The notes under the pieces were generated by a model, which was not told where the DNA came from, ran no database searches, and saw nothing but the letters and a program-made list of their open reading frames with translations. Shown one piece after another: positions 25,490 through 34,277 of a stretch of 64,000 bases of DNA; position 1 is the first letter of the stretch, and the number at the start of each line of letters is the position of its first letter. The stretch lies in the NCBI RefSeq assembly GCF_030254645.1, contig NZ_CP116346.1:744001-808000 (forward strand), read 5' to 3'. A program made the translations under genes and the position numbers. Source of the DNA: Paucibacter sediminis (GTDB taxonomy: Bacteria > Pseudomonadota > Gammaproteobacteria > Burkholderiales > Burkholderiaceae_C).

Positions 25490-27919
25490 ATGAAATTTCT
25501 GGATCTGCGCGTGGCCTGGCGTCAGTTGCTGGCCGAACCGCTCAACGCCGCGGTGCTGATCGGCGGCCTGGCGCTGGCGCTGGCGGCCTGCTATTTGCTG
25601 GCCATTCTGCTGGGCGAGCGCTATCGGCCCGACCCGGCCCTGCAGGCACCCGAGCGCATCGTGCTGATCGACTTCCACGGCAATATGCCGGGGCGCGAGG
25701 AAGACTGGTTCCTGGGCTCGCCCTTCGTGTTCAGCCAGGCACTGGCACAGGCGCGCGCACCGGTGCAGCTGCTCAGCCGCGTGTCCGAGGACATGGTGAC
25801 GCTGCGCCAGGGCGAGCGCAGCGTGCGCGCCAGCACCCTGGCCGCCGACGCCAGCCTGGTGGAGCTGTTCAATCTGCGCGCGCTGCAAGGCGATCTGCGC
25901 AGCAGCCTGGGCCGCCCGGACACGATCGCCATCACCGAGGGCCTGGCACGCAAGCTGTTCGGCCATACCGCCGTGCTCGGCAAGACCCTGGTGCTTGGCA
26001 AGCACCCGCTCAGCGTCGCGGCCGTGCTGCCCGAGCCGCAGTCGCGCAGCCAGTTCCGCGCCGAGGCCTATCTCGGCTTCGACGCGCCGGCCGCGGGCAT
26101 CGATCGCGACACCCGCGAGGCCTGGTTCATGATCGCCGGCCGGGTCTACGGCCGCCTGCTCCCGGGCGCCAGCGCCGCCCAGGTCGGCGCGGTGGCGCAG
26201 GCCCTGCTGGACGCCAGCCCTATCATGAAAGAGCTGCCGCCGGAATGGACCGCCAAGGGCCGCAAGGCCGCCTTCATGCGCGCCCTGCCGGTGACCGAGA
26301 TGCCCTTCGAGGGCCGCGAGGGGCGCTTGCGCGTGCAGGTGCTGGCGGCGCTGGCCGCCATCGCCGCCCTGCTGCTGAGCCTGGCCCTGCTCAACTTCGT
26401 CAACCTCAGCGGCGTGCGCACGCTGCAGCGCCAGCGCGAGATCGCGGTCCGCAAGAGCCTGGGGCTGAGCCCGGCCCGGCTGCTGCTGCAATTCGCCGTC
26501 GAAGCCCAGCTGAGCATCCTGCTGGCCTCGGCGCTGGCCCTGCTGCTGGCCTGGCTGCTGCTGCCGTGGCTAACGAACGCCTTGCGCGTCCCGATGCCCG
26601 ACGCGCTGCTGCAGCCGCTGCCCCTGCTCGGCCTGCTGCTGGTCGGCCTGCTGCTGGGCCTGCTGGTCAGCCTCTACCCGGCCTGGCTGGCCTGGCGCCA
26701 GCAGGCGGCCGCGGCGCTGCAGGGGCGCCAGGCCAGCGAGGGCCGCGGCGGGCTGCTGCTGCGCCGCGTGCTCAGCGGCCTGCAGTTCGGCATCGCGCTG
26801 CTGGTCTGCAGCCTGGCCCTGCTGCTGAGCCTGCAGAACCGCCATGTGCTGCAGCGCGAGCTCGGCTACCACCCCGAGGGCGCGCTGGCCCTGCCGATGC
26901 CGGCCGGCGCCAGCGCCCAGCAGGCCGAGGACCTGCGCCAGGCCTTGGCACAGCTCGCCGAGGTCAGCGCCATGGCCTGGACCGACAGCGTGCCGGGCAG
27001 CGCGCGCCTGGATCGCAACGCCGACTTCAGCTACCAGGACCGCCAGGCCAAGCTGCGCATGAGCGCACTGGACAGCGACTTCTTCGCCTTCTACAAGGTG
27101 CCCCTGCTGGCCGGGGAGCTCGCGGGCGCCGGCCGCGATGCCATCGTGCTCGACGAGCCGGCCGTCCGCGCGCTCGGCTTTGCCAGCGCCGCCGAGGCCA
27201 TCGGCAAGACGGTGGCCTCGACCATGGTCGGGCTGAACCAGCAGCGCGAGCAACTGCGCATCGTCGGCGTCGTGCCGGCGCTCACCCTGGAGGGCACGCG
27301 CGAGCTACCGCGCCCGCACATGCTGCGCCTGCAACGCAGCGAGCAGGCGCTGGCCGAACGGCGCGGCTTCTGGGTGCTGAACCTGCGCCTGAAGCCCCAC
27401 TACCAGACCGACCGCCAGGCCGAGCAAACTGCCGAGCAATTGCTGGCGCCGGCCTGGAAGCGCATCTTCCCGGGCGAACCCTTCAGCGTAGAGAGCGTCG
27501 AGCAGGCCATGCTGGAGCCCTACGAGACCGACCGGCGCATCGCCCAGCTGGTCAGCGCCACCGGCGTGCTGGCCCTGGCCCTGGCCGGCTTCGGCGTCTA
27601 TGCGCTGGCCGCCTATCTGGTGCAGCGCCATGCACGCGAGCTGGTGCTGCGCAAGCTGCATGGCGCCTCCTCGCTGCAGGCGCTGACCCGGCTGTTGCGC
27701 GAGTTCGCTGTGCTGCTGCTGCTGGCGGCGCTGATCGCGCTGCCGCTGTCCTGGTGGCTGGGCCAGCAATACCTGAGCCAGTTTGCCGACCGCAGCCCCA
27801 GCGGCGCCTGGCCGCAGGGCCTGGCCCTGGCGGGCCTGCTGCTGGTGAGCCTGCTGGCCAGCCTGCGCCACGGCCTGGCGGCGATGGCGATGCGGCCCGT
27901 GCTGGCGCTGCGGGCCTGA
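25490..27919 (+). CDS. FtsX-like ABC permease (MacB-type, duplicated)
   Basis: The 809-residue membrane protein has an N-terminal transmembrane helix (AAVLIGGLALALAACYLLAILL), a periplasmic MacB_PCD-like domain and an FtsX core of three helices around residues 285-410. This layout is then repeated in the second half, with the last FtsX core at about residues 690-805. Large duplicated permeases of this kind occur in macrolide, peptide or lipoprotein-related export. With the adaptor and ATPase it should form a tripartite efflux pump using a TolC-like outer-membrane partner encoded elsewhere. Substrate unknown. Confidence 0.93.
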   Translation: MKFLDLRVAWRQLLAEPLNAAVLIGGLALALAACYLLAILLGERYRPDPALQAPERIVLIDFHGNMPGREEDWFLGSPFVFSQALAQARAPVQLLSRVSEDMVTLRQGERSVRASTLAADASLVELFNLRALQGDLRSSLGRPDTIAITEGLARKLFGHTAVLGKTLVLGKHPLSVAAVLPEPQSRSQFRAEAYLGFDAPAAGIDRDTREAWFMIAGRVYGRLLPGASAAQVGAVAQALLDASPIMKELPPEWTAKGRKAAFMRALPVTEMPFEGREGRLRVQVLAALAAIAALLLSLALLNFVNLSGVRTLQRQREIAVRKSLGLSPARLLLQFAVEAQLSILLASALALLLAWLLLPWLTNALRVPMPDALLQPLPLLGLLLVGLLLGLLVSLYPAWLAWRQQAAAALQGRQASEGRGGLLLRRVLSGLQFGIALLVCSLALLLSLQNRHVLQRELGYHPEGALALPMPAGASAQQAEDLRQALAQLAEVSAMAWTDSVPGSARLDRNADFSYQDRQAKLRMSALDSDFFAFYKVPLLAGELAGAGRDAIVLDEPAVRALGFASAAEAIGKTVASTMVGLNQQREQLRIVGVVPALTLEGTRELPRPHMLRLQRSEQALAERRGFWVLNLRLKPHYQTDRQAEQTAEQLLAPAWKRIFPGEPFSVESVEQAMLEPYETDRRIAQLVSATGVLALALAGFGVYALAAYLVQRHARELVLRKLHGASSLQALTRLLREFAVLLLLAALIALPLSWWLGQQYLSQFADRSPSGAWPQGLALAGLLLVSLLASLRHGLAAMAMRPVLALRA

Positions 27920-27949
27920 GCCTGAACCTAGGCGTCTTGCGGCGCCGGC

Positions 27950-28408
27950 TCAGGCGCGCCGTGCCTTGTTGGCCACCTCGCCCAGCAGGCTCTGGCAGCG
28001 CTCCTCATGCTGGGCGATCTCGGCCAGCGTGACCTCGATGTCGTCGAGCTGCTGCTCGAGCTGGCGGCGGTGCTGCTGCAGCACCGCCAGAAAGGCCTTC
28101 AGCTGCGGCGCCGCGTCGGACTCGGAGTCGTACATGTCGACCAGTTGCTTGACCTCCTGCAGCGTCAGGCCCAGGCGCTTGCCGCGCAGGGTGAGCTTCA
28201 GGCGGGTGCGGTCGCGGTGCGTGTAGACGCGGTTGCGGCCGGCGCGCGCCGGCGTCAGCAGGCCCATGTCCTCGTAGAAGCGGATCGCCCGCGGCGTGAT
28301 GTCGAACTCGGCGGCCAGCTCGGTGATGGTGAACAGGCGCGAGGCCGGCTCGACCGCACGTGCCGCTGCCTTGCTCTTCTTGGCCGGAGGGCTGGACTCT
28401 GTGCTCAT
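27950..28408 (-). CDS. MerR family regulator, LiuR-like
   Basis: The 152-residue protein has a MerR winged helix-turn-helix (FTITELAAEFDITPRAIRFYEDMGLLTP) followed by a dimerising coiled coil and a short C-terminal tail with a single cysteine. The layout resembles LiuR-type regulators of branched-chain amino acid and fatty acid catabolism more than metal sensors, which carry several Cys. A GTG at 28426 is an alternative start, but it lies against the ACGT-rich operator, so ATG at 28408 is preferred. It is divergent from the hydrolase gene at 28470. Confidence 0.85.
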   Translation of the reverse strand: MSTESSPPAKKSKAAARAVEPASRLFTITELAAEFDITPRAIRFYEDMGLLTPARAGRNRVYTHRDRTRLKLTLRGKRLGLTLQEVKQLVDMYDSESDAAPQLKAFLAVLQQHRRQLEQQLDDIEVTLAEIAQHEERCQSLLGEVANKARRA

Positions 28409-28427
28409 GGCTACACTTGGGCTCACG

Positions 28428-28447
28428 TGACGTTAACGTAAACGTAA
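28428..28447. promoter_or_regulatory. ACGT-rich dyad, probable MerR/LiuR-type operator
   Basis: ACGTTAACGT (28430-28439) is a perfect 10-base palindrome, overlapped by the near-palindrome ACGTAAACGT (28436-28445). It sits between the divergent MerR gene and the hydrolase gene. ACGT-based dyads are typical of LiuR-like MerR regulators (family knowledge). It is therefore a strong candidate for autoregulation and hydrolase control. Confidence 0.6.
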
Positions 28448-28469
28448 GTCTAAGGCAGGCAGTCCCCCC

Positions 28470-29528
28470 ATGGCCAATCCGCGCGAATCCGAACTCTCCT
28501 ACCCGATGGGCGATGCCCTGCCCGCGCCCGGCGGCGTGCTGGAGCTGCAGCCCGGCGTGCGCTGGCTGCGCATGGGCCTGCCGTTCGCGCTGGACCATAT
28601 CAATCTCTGGCTGCTGCGCGACGAGATCGACGGCCAAGCTGGCTGGAGCATCGTCGACAGCGGCATCCACAACGACGCCACCAAGGCGCTCTGGGAGCAG
28701 GTATTCGCCGCGCACCTCGACGGCCTGCCGGTGCTGCGCGTGATCGTCACGCATTTCCACCCCGACCACATGGGCCTGGCGGCCTGGCTGACGGAGCGGT
28801 GGCAATGCCGCCTGTACATGAGTGCGACCGACTACAACCTGGCGCGCCTGGCCAGCGGCTCCACCGTCGGCATGGGCGGCGAACTGGCCGCCAATTTCTT
28901 TGCCAGCCACGGCCTCACCGACCCCGACTCGCAGGCCAAGATCCGCGCCCGCTCGAGCTACTACCCCAGCATGGTGCCGGCGGTGCCGAGCAGCTACCGC
29001 CGCCTCATGGAGGGTCAGGTCTTGCGCATCGGCGGGCACGACTGGCGCTGCATCACCGGCTACGGCCATGCGCCCGAGCACATCAGCCTGCACAGCGCTA
29101 GCCAGGGCCTGCTGATCTCGGGCGATATGGTGCTGCCGCGCATTTCCACCAATGTCAGCGTGGTGGATGTGGAGCCCGAGGCCGACCCGCTGAGCCTCTA
29201 TCTGGACTCGGTCAAGCGCATGCTGAGCCTGCCGGCCGAGACCCTGGTGCTGCCCTCGCATGGCAAGCCCTTCCGCGGCCTGCATGCGCGCGTGGACCAG
29301 CTGCTGGAGCACCACGACGAGCGCCTGGCCGAGGTGCTGCAGGCCTGCACGGCCAAGCCCTGTCATGCGGCCGAATTGTTGGAGCTGATGTTCAAGCGCA
29401 AGCTCGACCTGCACCAGACCACCTTCGCGATGGGCGAGTCGGTGGCGCATCTGAACGCGCTGTGGCTGGCGGGGCGCTTGCGCCGCAGCCTGGATGAGAA
29501 CGGGGTGTACCGCTTCTCGGCGGTCTAG
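28470..29528 (+). CDS. Metallo-beta-lactamase fold hydrolase
   Basis: The 352-residue protein carries the MBL metal motif HxHxDH in THFHPDHMG and later metal ligands in YGHAPEHISLHS and SGDMVLP, ending with PSHGKPF. A winged-helix-like C-terminal segment (LDLHQTTFAMGESVAHLNALWLAG) recalls beta-lactamase-like thioesterase families (LACTB2 type). Divergence from a LiuR-like regulator suggests a role in acyl-CoA or thioester metabolism; this is inference. A strong terminator follows the gene. Confidence 0.92.
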   Translation: MANPRESELSYPMGDALPAPGGVLELQPGVRWLRMGLPFALDHINLWLLRDEIDGQAGWSIVDSGIHNDATKALWEQVFAAHLDGLPVLRVIVTHFHPDHMGLAAWLTERWQCRLYMSATDYNLARLASGSTVGMGGELAANFFASHGLTDPDSQAKIRARSSYYPSMVPAVPSSYRRLMEGQVLRIGGHDWRCITGYGHAPEHISLHSASQGLLISGDMVLPRISTNVSVVDVEPEADPLSLYLDSVKRMLSLPAETLVLPSHGKPFRGLHARVDQLLEHHDERLAEVLQACTAKPCHAAELLELMFKRKLDLHQTTFAMGESVAHLNALWLAGRLRRSLDENGVYRFSAV

Positions 29529-29541
29529 GCTCAACCGGTGT

Positions 29542-29582
29542 CCGCCGCCCCCGGGAGGGGGCGGCGGGTCGGGCCTTTTTTA
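29542..29582 (+). terminator. Rho-independent terminator after the MBL hydrolase gene
   Basis: An 11-base perfect stem (CCGCCGCCCCC with GGGGGCGGCGG, loop GGGA) starts 14 bases after the stop codon. A run of six T's follows at 29576-29581, 8 bases after the stem. Confidence 0.8.
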
Positions 29583-29777
29583 TGGCATCAACTTTTCGGT
29601 TCTAAGCGCGGGTCTACCGGATCCATGGGGATGCGGGGCCCTGGCGCCACCGTAAGTTCCGAGGGACTTGAAGAAACCCTTGTGAACTCAGATGCGGGTG
29701 ATGACAGCTTGCAGGCGCGAGTGTGAGGGTCACCCCTTCCTGCGGCAAGCCCCCCCAAAGGGGGAAAGGTCCCAGGT
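29583..29777. other. Intergenic stretch without a recognisable gene
   Basis: I see no convincing coding frame or RNA signature here. A C5-AAA-G5 hairpin at 29752-29764, just past the stop of the metallopeptidase gene, could end the minus-strand operon, although it lacks a clear T tract. Confidence 0.4.
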
Positions 29778-30674
29778 TCAGGCCTCGAAGCTGGGCAGGG
29801 CCGCCTGGCGCAGGCGCTCGCGCGAGGCCTCGTAGTCCGGAATCACCGAACGCACCAGGGCCCAGAAGCGCGGGCTGTGGTTCATCTCGCGCAGATGCGC
29901 GAGCTCATGGGCCACCACATAGTCGATGGTGGCTAGGCCGAAGTGGACGAGGCGCCAGTTCAGGCGTATCACGCCGTCGGCGCTGGCGCTGCCCCAGCGC
30001 GTTTGCGCCGACGACAGGCGCAGCCTGGTCATGTGCACGCCCAGCTGGGCGGCGAAATGGCGGCAGCGCTGCTCGAACAAGGCCTTGGCCTGGCGCTGCA
30101 GCCAGGCCTGCACGGCATCGCGCACCTGCTCGGCGCTGGCGCCCTGCGGCAGGCCCAGATAGAGGGTGTGGCGTGCCACCGAGGCCAGCGTGGCCTGCGG
30201 ATCGGTCGCGCCGCTGTCGTAGCGCGCGCCGCCGGGGTGCTGCGCGGCGGACGGATCCAGCACCACGATCAGGCTCTCGCCCAGATAGGGCACGCTGCAG
30301 CCATCGGCCCATTGCACCCGGGCCGCCTCGACGCGCTGGGCGCGTTCGCGCTGCTCCACCAGCTTGCGCAGGATCCAGCCGGACTTGCCCTGCAGCGCGC
30401 GCTCGATCTCGCCCAGCGGCACCCAGCGCGGCGCGCTGACGCGCAGACCCAGCTCGCTGACGGTGAAACCGATGCTGCGGCGGCGCGCGCGGCGCAACTC
30501 GTAGCCGACGCGGTGGCCATCCAGCAGCAGCTCGCGGCTGTGCGCCGAGGGCGTGGGGCGCTCGGGCCGGGCCGCCGACGGCGCGCTCACCAGGGGCGCA
30601 GCCTGCGGCTCATCGCTGTCGAACAGCGACAGCTGTGCGTTCTTGGAAAAGAGCCCGGCCAGACGTCTCAGCAT
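29778..30674 (-). CDS. M48/YgjP-like metallopeptidase
   Basis: The 298-residue protein belongs to the YgjP/DUF45 group, with the zinc motif HELAH (DYVVAHELAHLREMNHS) in the C-terminal half preceded by TRWGSASADGVIRLNWRLV. No signal peptide is present. The physiological substrate of the family is not established. It is the last gene of the corC-lnt-glyQ-glyS-gmhB-plsC-metallopeptidase cluster on the minus strand. The ATG at 30674 is chosen because the upstream extension lacks conservation features. Confidence 0.92.
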   Translation of the reverse strand: MLRRLAGLFSKNAQLSLFDSDEPQAAPLVSAPSAARPERPTPSAHSRELLLDGHRVGYELRRARRRSIGFTVSELGLRVSAPRWVPLGEIERALQGKSGWILRKLVEQRERAQRVEAARVQWADGCSVPYLGESLIVVLDPSAAQHPGGARYDSGATDPQATLASVARHTLYLGLPQGASAEQVRDAVQAWLQRQAKALFEQRCRHFAAQLGVHMTRLRLSSAQTRWGSASADGVIRLNWRLVHFGLATIDYVVAHELAHLREMNHSPRFWALVRSVIPDYEASRERLRQAALPSFEA

Positions 30675-30693
30675 GGCCTGCGAGTGTACTGAT

Positions 30694-31494
30694 TCAAGCC
30701 AGCGTGCGCTCGACGCGCCCGACCGCGGGCGCATAGGCCTCGGGATCGAGCCGGTGCATCTCGGCCTCGATCCAGGCCTCGACCTCGCGCATCAGCTCGG
30801 CCGGTTCGCGGCCCACCGAGGGGATGGGCTTGCCGATCGAGATGTCCACCACGCCCGGCCGCACCAGCAGGCTGCGCGGCGGCCAGCAGCGCGCCGAGCT
30901 GGTGGCGATGGGCACCACCGGCACGCCATTGGCAATCGCCAGGCGCGTGCCGCCGGTCTTGTAATCGCCCTTGCGGCCGCGCGCGATGCGCGTGCCCTCG
31001 GGGAACATGATGACCCAATGCCCCATCGCCGCCAGGCGCTTGCCCTGCGCCGCCACCCGGGCCCAGGCCTCGGCGCGCTTGCTGCGGTCGATGTGGATCA
31101 TGTCCATGCGCGCCATCGCCCAGCCGAAGAAGGGCACATAGAGCAGCTCGCGCTTGAACACATAGGCCATCGGGTGGGCCATCAGGGTCGGGTAGGCAAA
31201 GGTCTCCCAGGTGGACTGGTGCTTGGAAAGCAGCACCACCGCGGAGTTCCGCTCGGCCTTGCTGGGCAGGTTCTCCATGCCGTGCACGCGGTAGTCCACG
31301 CCGCAGATGGTCTTGGCGGCCGCGATCGCCAGGCGCAACCAGCCCACGCAGGCCCAGTAGACGCGGTCGCCGCGCGCAAACACGGAGATGGCCAGCACCG
31401 CCAGCGCCCAGGGGATCACCGTCGCGGTGAGCACCAGCACCAGCACGGCAGACCTCAACACGGAAAGCAGTACGGACAAGCCCATCGTGATCAC
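30694..31494 (-). CDS. plsC: 1-acyl-sn-glycerol-3-phosphate acyltransferase
   Basis: The 266-residue membrane-bound acyltransferase converts lysophosphatidic acid to phosphatidic acid. The catalytic block is H-x4-E (KHQSTWETF), and FPEGTR is the phosphate-binding motif. An N-terminal hydrophobic helix anchors it. The GTG at 31494 overlaps the gmhB stop (GTGA), which supports it over the ATG at 31485. Confidence 0.95.
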   Translation of the reverse strand: MITMGLSVLLSVLRSAVLVLVLTATVIPWALAVLAISVFARGDRVYWACVGWLRLAIAAAKTICGVDYRVHGMENLPSKAERNSAVVLLSKHQSTWETFAYPTLMAHPMAYVFKRELLYVPFFGWAMARMDMIHIDRSKRAEAWARVAAQGKRLAAMGHWVIMFPEGTRIARGRKGDYKTGGTRLAIANGVPVVPIATSSARCWPPRSLLVRPGVVDISIGKPIPSVGREPAELMREVEAWIEAEMHRLDPEAYAPAVGRVERTLA

Positions 31495-32114
31495 TCGCTC
31501 AGATCACCTGGGCCGGTATCGGGCGGCATGGCCTCGCCGCGCGCATCGGCCTTGGCGCGGCGCTCGTCCTGGATCAGATGGTCGGCGAACTGGGTCAGGT
31601 CGGCATGCAGGCGCGCGCCCGGCACCTGGGCCAGCAAGGCCTGGAGCTGGGCCTCGTCGAGCTTGCCGAGGCGGTCGCTGCGCAGCAGATGCGGCACGCA
31701 GCCGGCGGCCTGCGCCGTCTGCAGGTCGCGCAGGCTGGCGCCCACCATATGCACCTGCGGCAGCGCCACGCCGAAGCGCTCGCCGATCTGCTCGATCAGG
31801 CCCGGCAGCGGCTTGCGGCAGGCACAACCCTCCTCGGGCGTGTGCGGGCAGAAGAACACCGCGTCCAGCCGCCCGCCCTTCTCGGCCAGCAACTGGTTCA
31901 AACGCATATGCACCGCGTTCAGCGAGGCCATGTCCAGCAGGCCGCGGCCGATGCCGGGCTGGTTGGTGGCCATCACCGTGTGCCAGCCCGCATGGTTGAG
32001 GCGCGCCACCGCCTCGAGCGCACCGGGCAGGGGCTCGAGCTCGTCGATCGACTTCACATGGTCGTCGCGGTAGCGGTTGATGGTCCCGTCACGGCCCAGG
32101 ATGACGAGCTTCAT
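31491..32114 (-). CDS. gmhB: GmhB-like HAD phosphatase with altered active site
   Basis: The 207-residue protein has the overall plan of heptose-1,7-bisphosphate 7-phosphatase (LPS heptose synthesis), including ATNQPGIGRG, the zinc-binding Cys89-x-His91 and Cys97-x-Cys99 of CPHTPEEGCAC, and KPLPG. The first HAD motif, normally D-x-D, reads G7-R8-D9 (LGRDGTIN), so the nucleophilic Asp is Gly. The motif IV Asp-Asp region reads GASLRD, with Ala126 where an Mg-binding Asp is usual. These codons were checked directly. It may be inactive, repurposed or use a different chemistry. It lies between glyS and plsC in a conserved operon. Confidence 0.85.
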   Translation of the reverse strand: MKLVILGRDGTINRYRDDHVKSIDELEPLPGALEAVARLNHAGWHTVMATNQPGIGRGLLDMASLNAVHMRLNQLLAEKGGRLDAVFFCPHTPEEGCACRKPLPGLIEQIGERFGVALPQVHMVGASLRDLQTAQAAGCVPHLLRSDRLGKLDEAQLQALLAQVPGARLHADLTQFADHLIQDERRAKADARGEAMPPDTGPGDLSE

Positions 32115-32165
32115 GCTGTGGCTGTGGTCGGAGCGCATCGAGGGCATGGTGCTTGCGAACGGTGG

Positions 32166-34274
32166 TTAGCTGGCCAGGCGGGACAGATCGGCCACGCGGT
32201 TCATCGCCTCGTGCAGGCTCTTCAGCAGGCCCAGGCGGTTGGCGCGCAGCGCCGGGTCTTCGGCATTCACCATCACGCCGTCGAAGAAGGCATCCACCGG
32301 ACCCCTGAGCGCCGCCAGCTCGCGCAGCGAGGCGGCGTACTCGCCGTTGTGGAACAGCGCGTCGGCCACCTGGGCCGTGATCTTCAGCGCGCCGGCCAGA
32401 TGCTGCTCGGCCGGCTCGGCCAGCAGGGCGTCCTTGATCTGCGCCTGCACCGGCTCTTCGCTCTTCTTGAGGATGTTGCCGATGCGCTTGTTGGCGGCGG
32501 CCAGCGCGGCCGCCTCGGGCAGGGCCGCGAAGGCGCGCACCGCCTGCAGGCGCGCTCCCACATCGGCCAGGCGCTGCGGATTCAGCGCCAGCACGGCGTC
32601 CACTTCCTGGGCGCTATAGCCCTGCTCGCGCAGGCTGCCGGAGAGGCGCTCGTAGATGAATGGCGCGAGCGCCTCGCTGGGGTCCTGGATCAGGCCGCCA
32701 AAGGCCGGCACGGCCGCCTTCAGCAGGCGGCTCAGCTCCAGCGTGCCGGCACGCTCGGACAGCATGCGCACCACGCCCAGGGCATGGCGGCGCAGCGCGA
32801 AGGGATCCTTGTCGCCGGTGGGCAGCTGGCCGATGCCGAACAGGCCCACCAGGGTCTCCAGCTTGTCGGCCAGCGCCACCACCAGGCCCACCTCGTTGCG
32901 CGGCAGCTCGTCGCCGGCAAAGCGCGGCTTGTAATGGTCTTCGATGGCGTCGGCCACGGCCTCGCTGAGGCCGTCGTGGCGGGCGTAATAGCCACCCATG
33001 ATGCCCTGCAGCTCGGGGAACTCGCCCACCATGTCGGTAAGCAAATCGGCCTTGGCCAGATGGGCAGCCTGATCGACCTGGGCGGCCAGATCGACGCCGC
33101 CAAGTTGTTCAGCGATGGCCCGTGCAATCGCGCGCACGCGCTCGACGCGCTCGCCCTGCGTGCCCAGCTTGCCGTGGTAGACCACCTTGGCAAGACCTGG
33201 CACCCGCTCGGCCAGGCTCTTCTTGCGGTCCTGGTCGAAGAAGAACTTGGCGTCCGACAGGCGCGGGCGCACCACGCGCTCGTTGCCGCCGGTCACGGCG
33301 CTGGCGTCGGCCGGGCGGATATTGGAGACCACCAGGAACTTGTGCGTCAGCTTGGCCGTAGCGTCCAGCAGCGGGAAGTACTTCTGGTTCGCCTTCATCG
33401 TCAGGATCAGGCATTCCTGCGGCACCGCCAGGAACTCGGTCTCGAACTGGCAGCTCAGCACATTCGGGCGTTCGACCAGGGCCGTGACCTCGTCCAGCAG
33501 GGCCTCGTCCTCGATCGGCTTGAGCCCTTGCTGGGCGGCCGCCTCGCCGAGCTGGCGCAGGATCTCGGCGCGGCGCTCGGCAAAGCTGGCGATCACGGCG
33601 CCCTGCTCGCGCAGTTGCGCGGCATAGCTGTCGGCACTTTCAATGCTCAGCTCGGGCACGCTGGCCTCGAAGCGATGGCCGCGCGTCGTACGGCCGGCCG
33701 TCAGGCCCAGGGCCTGCACCGGCAGCACGGCCGTGCCATGCAGGGCCACCAGGCCATGGGCCGGGCGCACGAACTTCACATCGCTCCAGCCATCGGCCAG
33801 CTGGTAGGTCATGACCTTGGGGATGGGCAGCTTGGCCAGGCTCTCGTCCAGCGCCTTCTGCAGGCCCTCGGTCAGGGTGGCACCGGCCACGATGGAATCG
33901 AGGAACAGGGCCTCGGCCTTGCCGTCCATGGCGCGCTTGAGCTGGGGCACGACGGCCGCGTCAGCGCCCACCGCGGCCAGCTTCTTCAGCAGGGCCGGCG
34001 TGGGCTGGCCCTCGGCCGTCAGGGCCACGGCCACGGGCATCAGCTTCTGCTGCACGGCGCGATCCGCGGCCTTGGCGGCCACGCCCGCCACCTGCACGGC
34101 CAGGCGGCGCGGCGAGGCGTAGGCGGTGACGGCGGCACCCGCTGCGGCCAGGCCTTGCGACTTCAGGCTGTCGGCCAGCACAGCCGCAAAGGCCTCGCCC
34201 AGCTTCTTCAGCGCCTTGGGAGGCAGCTCTTCGACAAACAGTTCAACCAGCAGGTTCTTGTGATCAGCAGTCAT
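32166..34274 (-). CDS. glyS: Glycyl-tRNA synthetase beta subunit
   Basis: The 702-residue protein matches the beta subunit of bacterial alpha2beta2 glycyl-tRNA synthetase. The N-terminus (LLVELFVEELPPKALKKL), the middle PRRLAVQV/MTYQLADGW regions and the C-terminal all-helical anticodon-binding domain (DAVLALNPQRLADVGAR, ADLSRLAS) are present. It starts 3 bases after the glyQ stop. Confidence 0.97.
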   Translation of the reverse strand: MTADHKNLLVELFVEELPPKALKKLGEAFAAVLADSLKSQGLAAAGAAVTAYASPRRLAVQVAGVAAKAADRAVQQKLMPVAVALTAEGQPTPALLKKLAAVGADAAVVPQLKRAMDGKAEALFLDSIVAGATLTEGLQKALDESLAKLPIPKVMTYQLADGWSDVKFVRPAHGLVALHGTAVLPVQALGLTAGRTTRGHRFEASVPELSIESADSYAAQLREQGAVIASFAERRAEILRQLGEAAAQQGLKPIEDEALLDEVTALVERPNVLSCQFETEFLAVPQECLILTMKANQKYFPLLDATAKLTHKFLVVSNIRPADASAVTGGNERVVRPRLSDAKFFFDQDRKKSLAERVPGLAKVVYHGKLGTQGERVERVRAIARAIAEQLGGVDLAAQVDQAAHLAKADLLTDMVGEFPELQGIMGGYYARHDGLSEAVADAIEDHYKPRFAGDELPRNEVGLVVALADKLETLVGLFGIGQLPTGDKDPFALRRHALGVVRMLSERAGTLELSRLLKAAVPAFGGLIQDPSEALAPFIYERLSGSLREQGYSAQEVDAVLALNPQRLADVGARLQAVRAFAALPEAAALAAANKRIGNILKKSEEPVQAQIKDALLAEPAEQHLAGALKITAQVADALFHNGEYAASLRELAALRGPVDAFFDGVMVNAEDPALRANRLGLLKSLHEAMNRVADLSRLAS

Positions 34275-34277
34275 GGT

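Noticed and set aside
29583-29777. Possible small RNA such as 4.5S or 6S RNA in the 249-base gap
   Set aside because: The conserved GGAAGG-type SRP tetraloop region and a 6S-like bulged rod were not seen; only hairpins fitting terminators were found.
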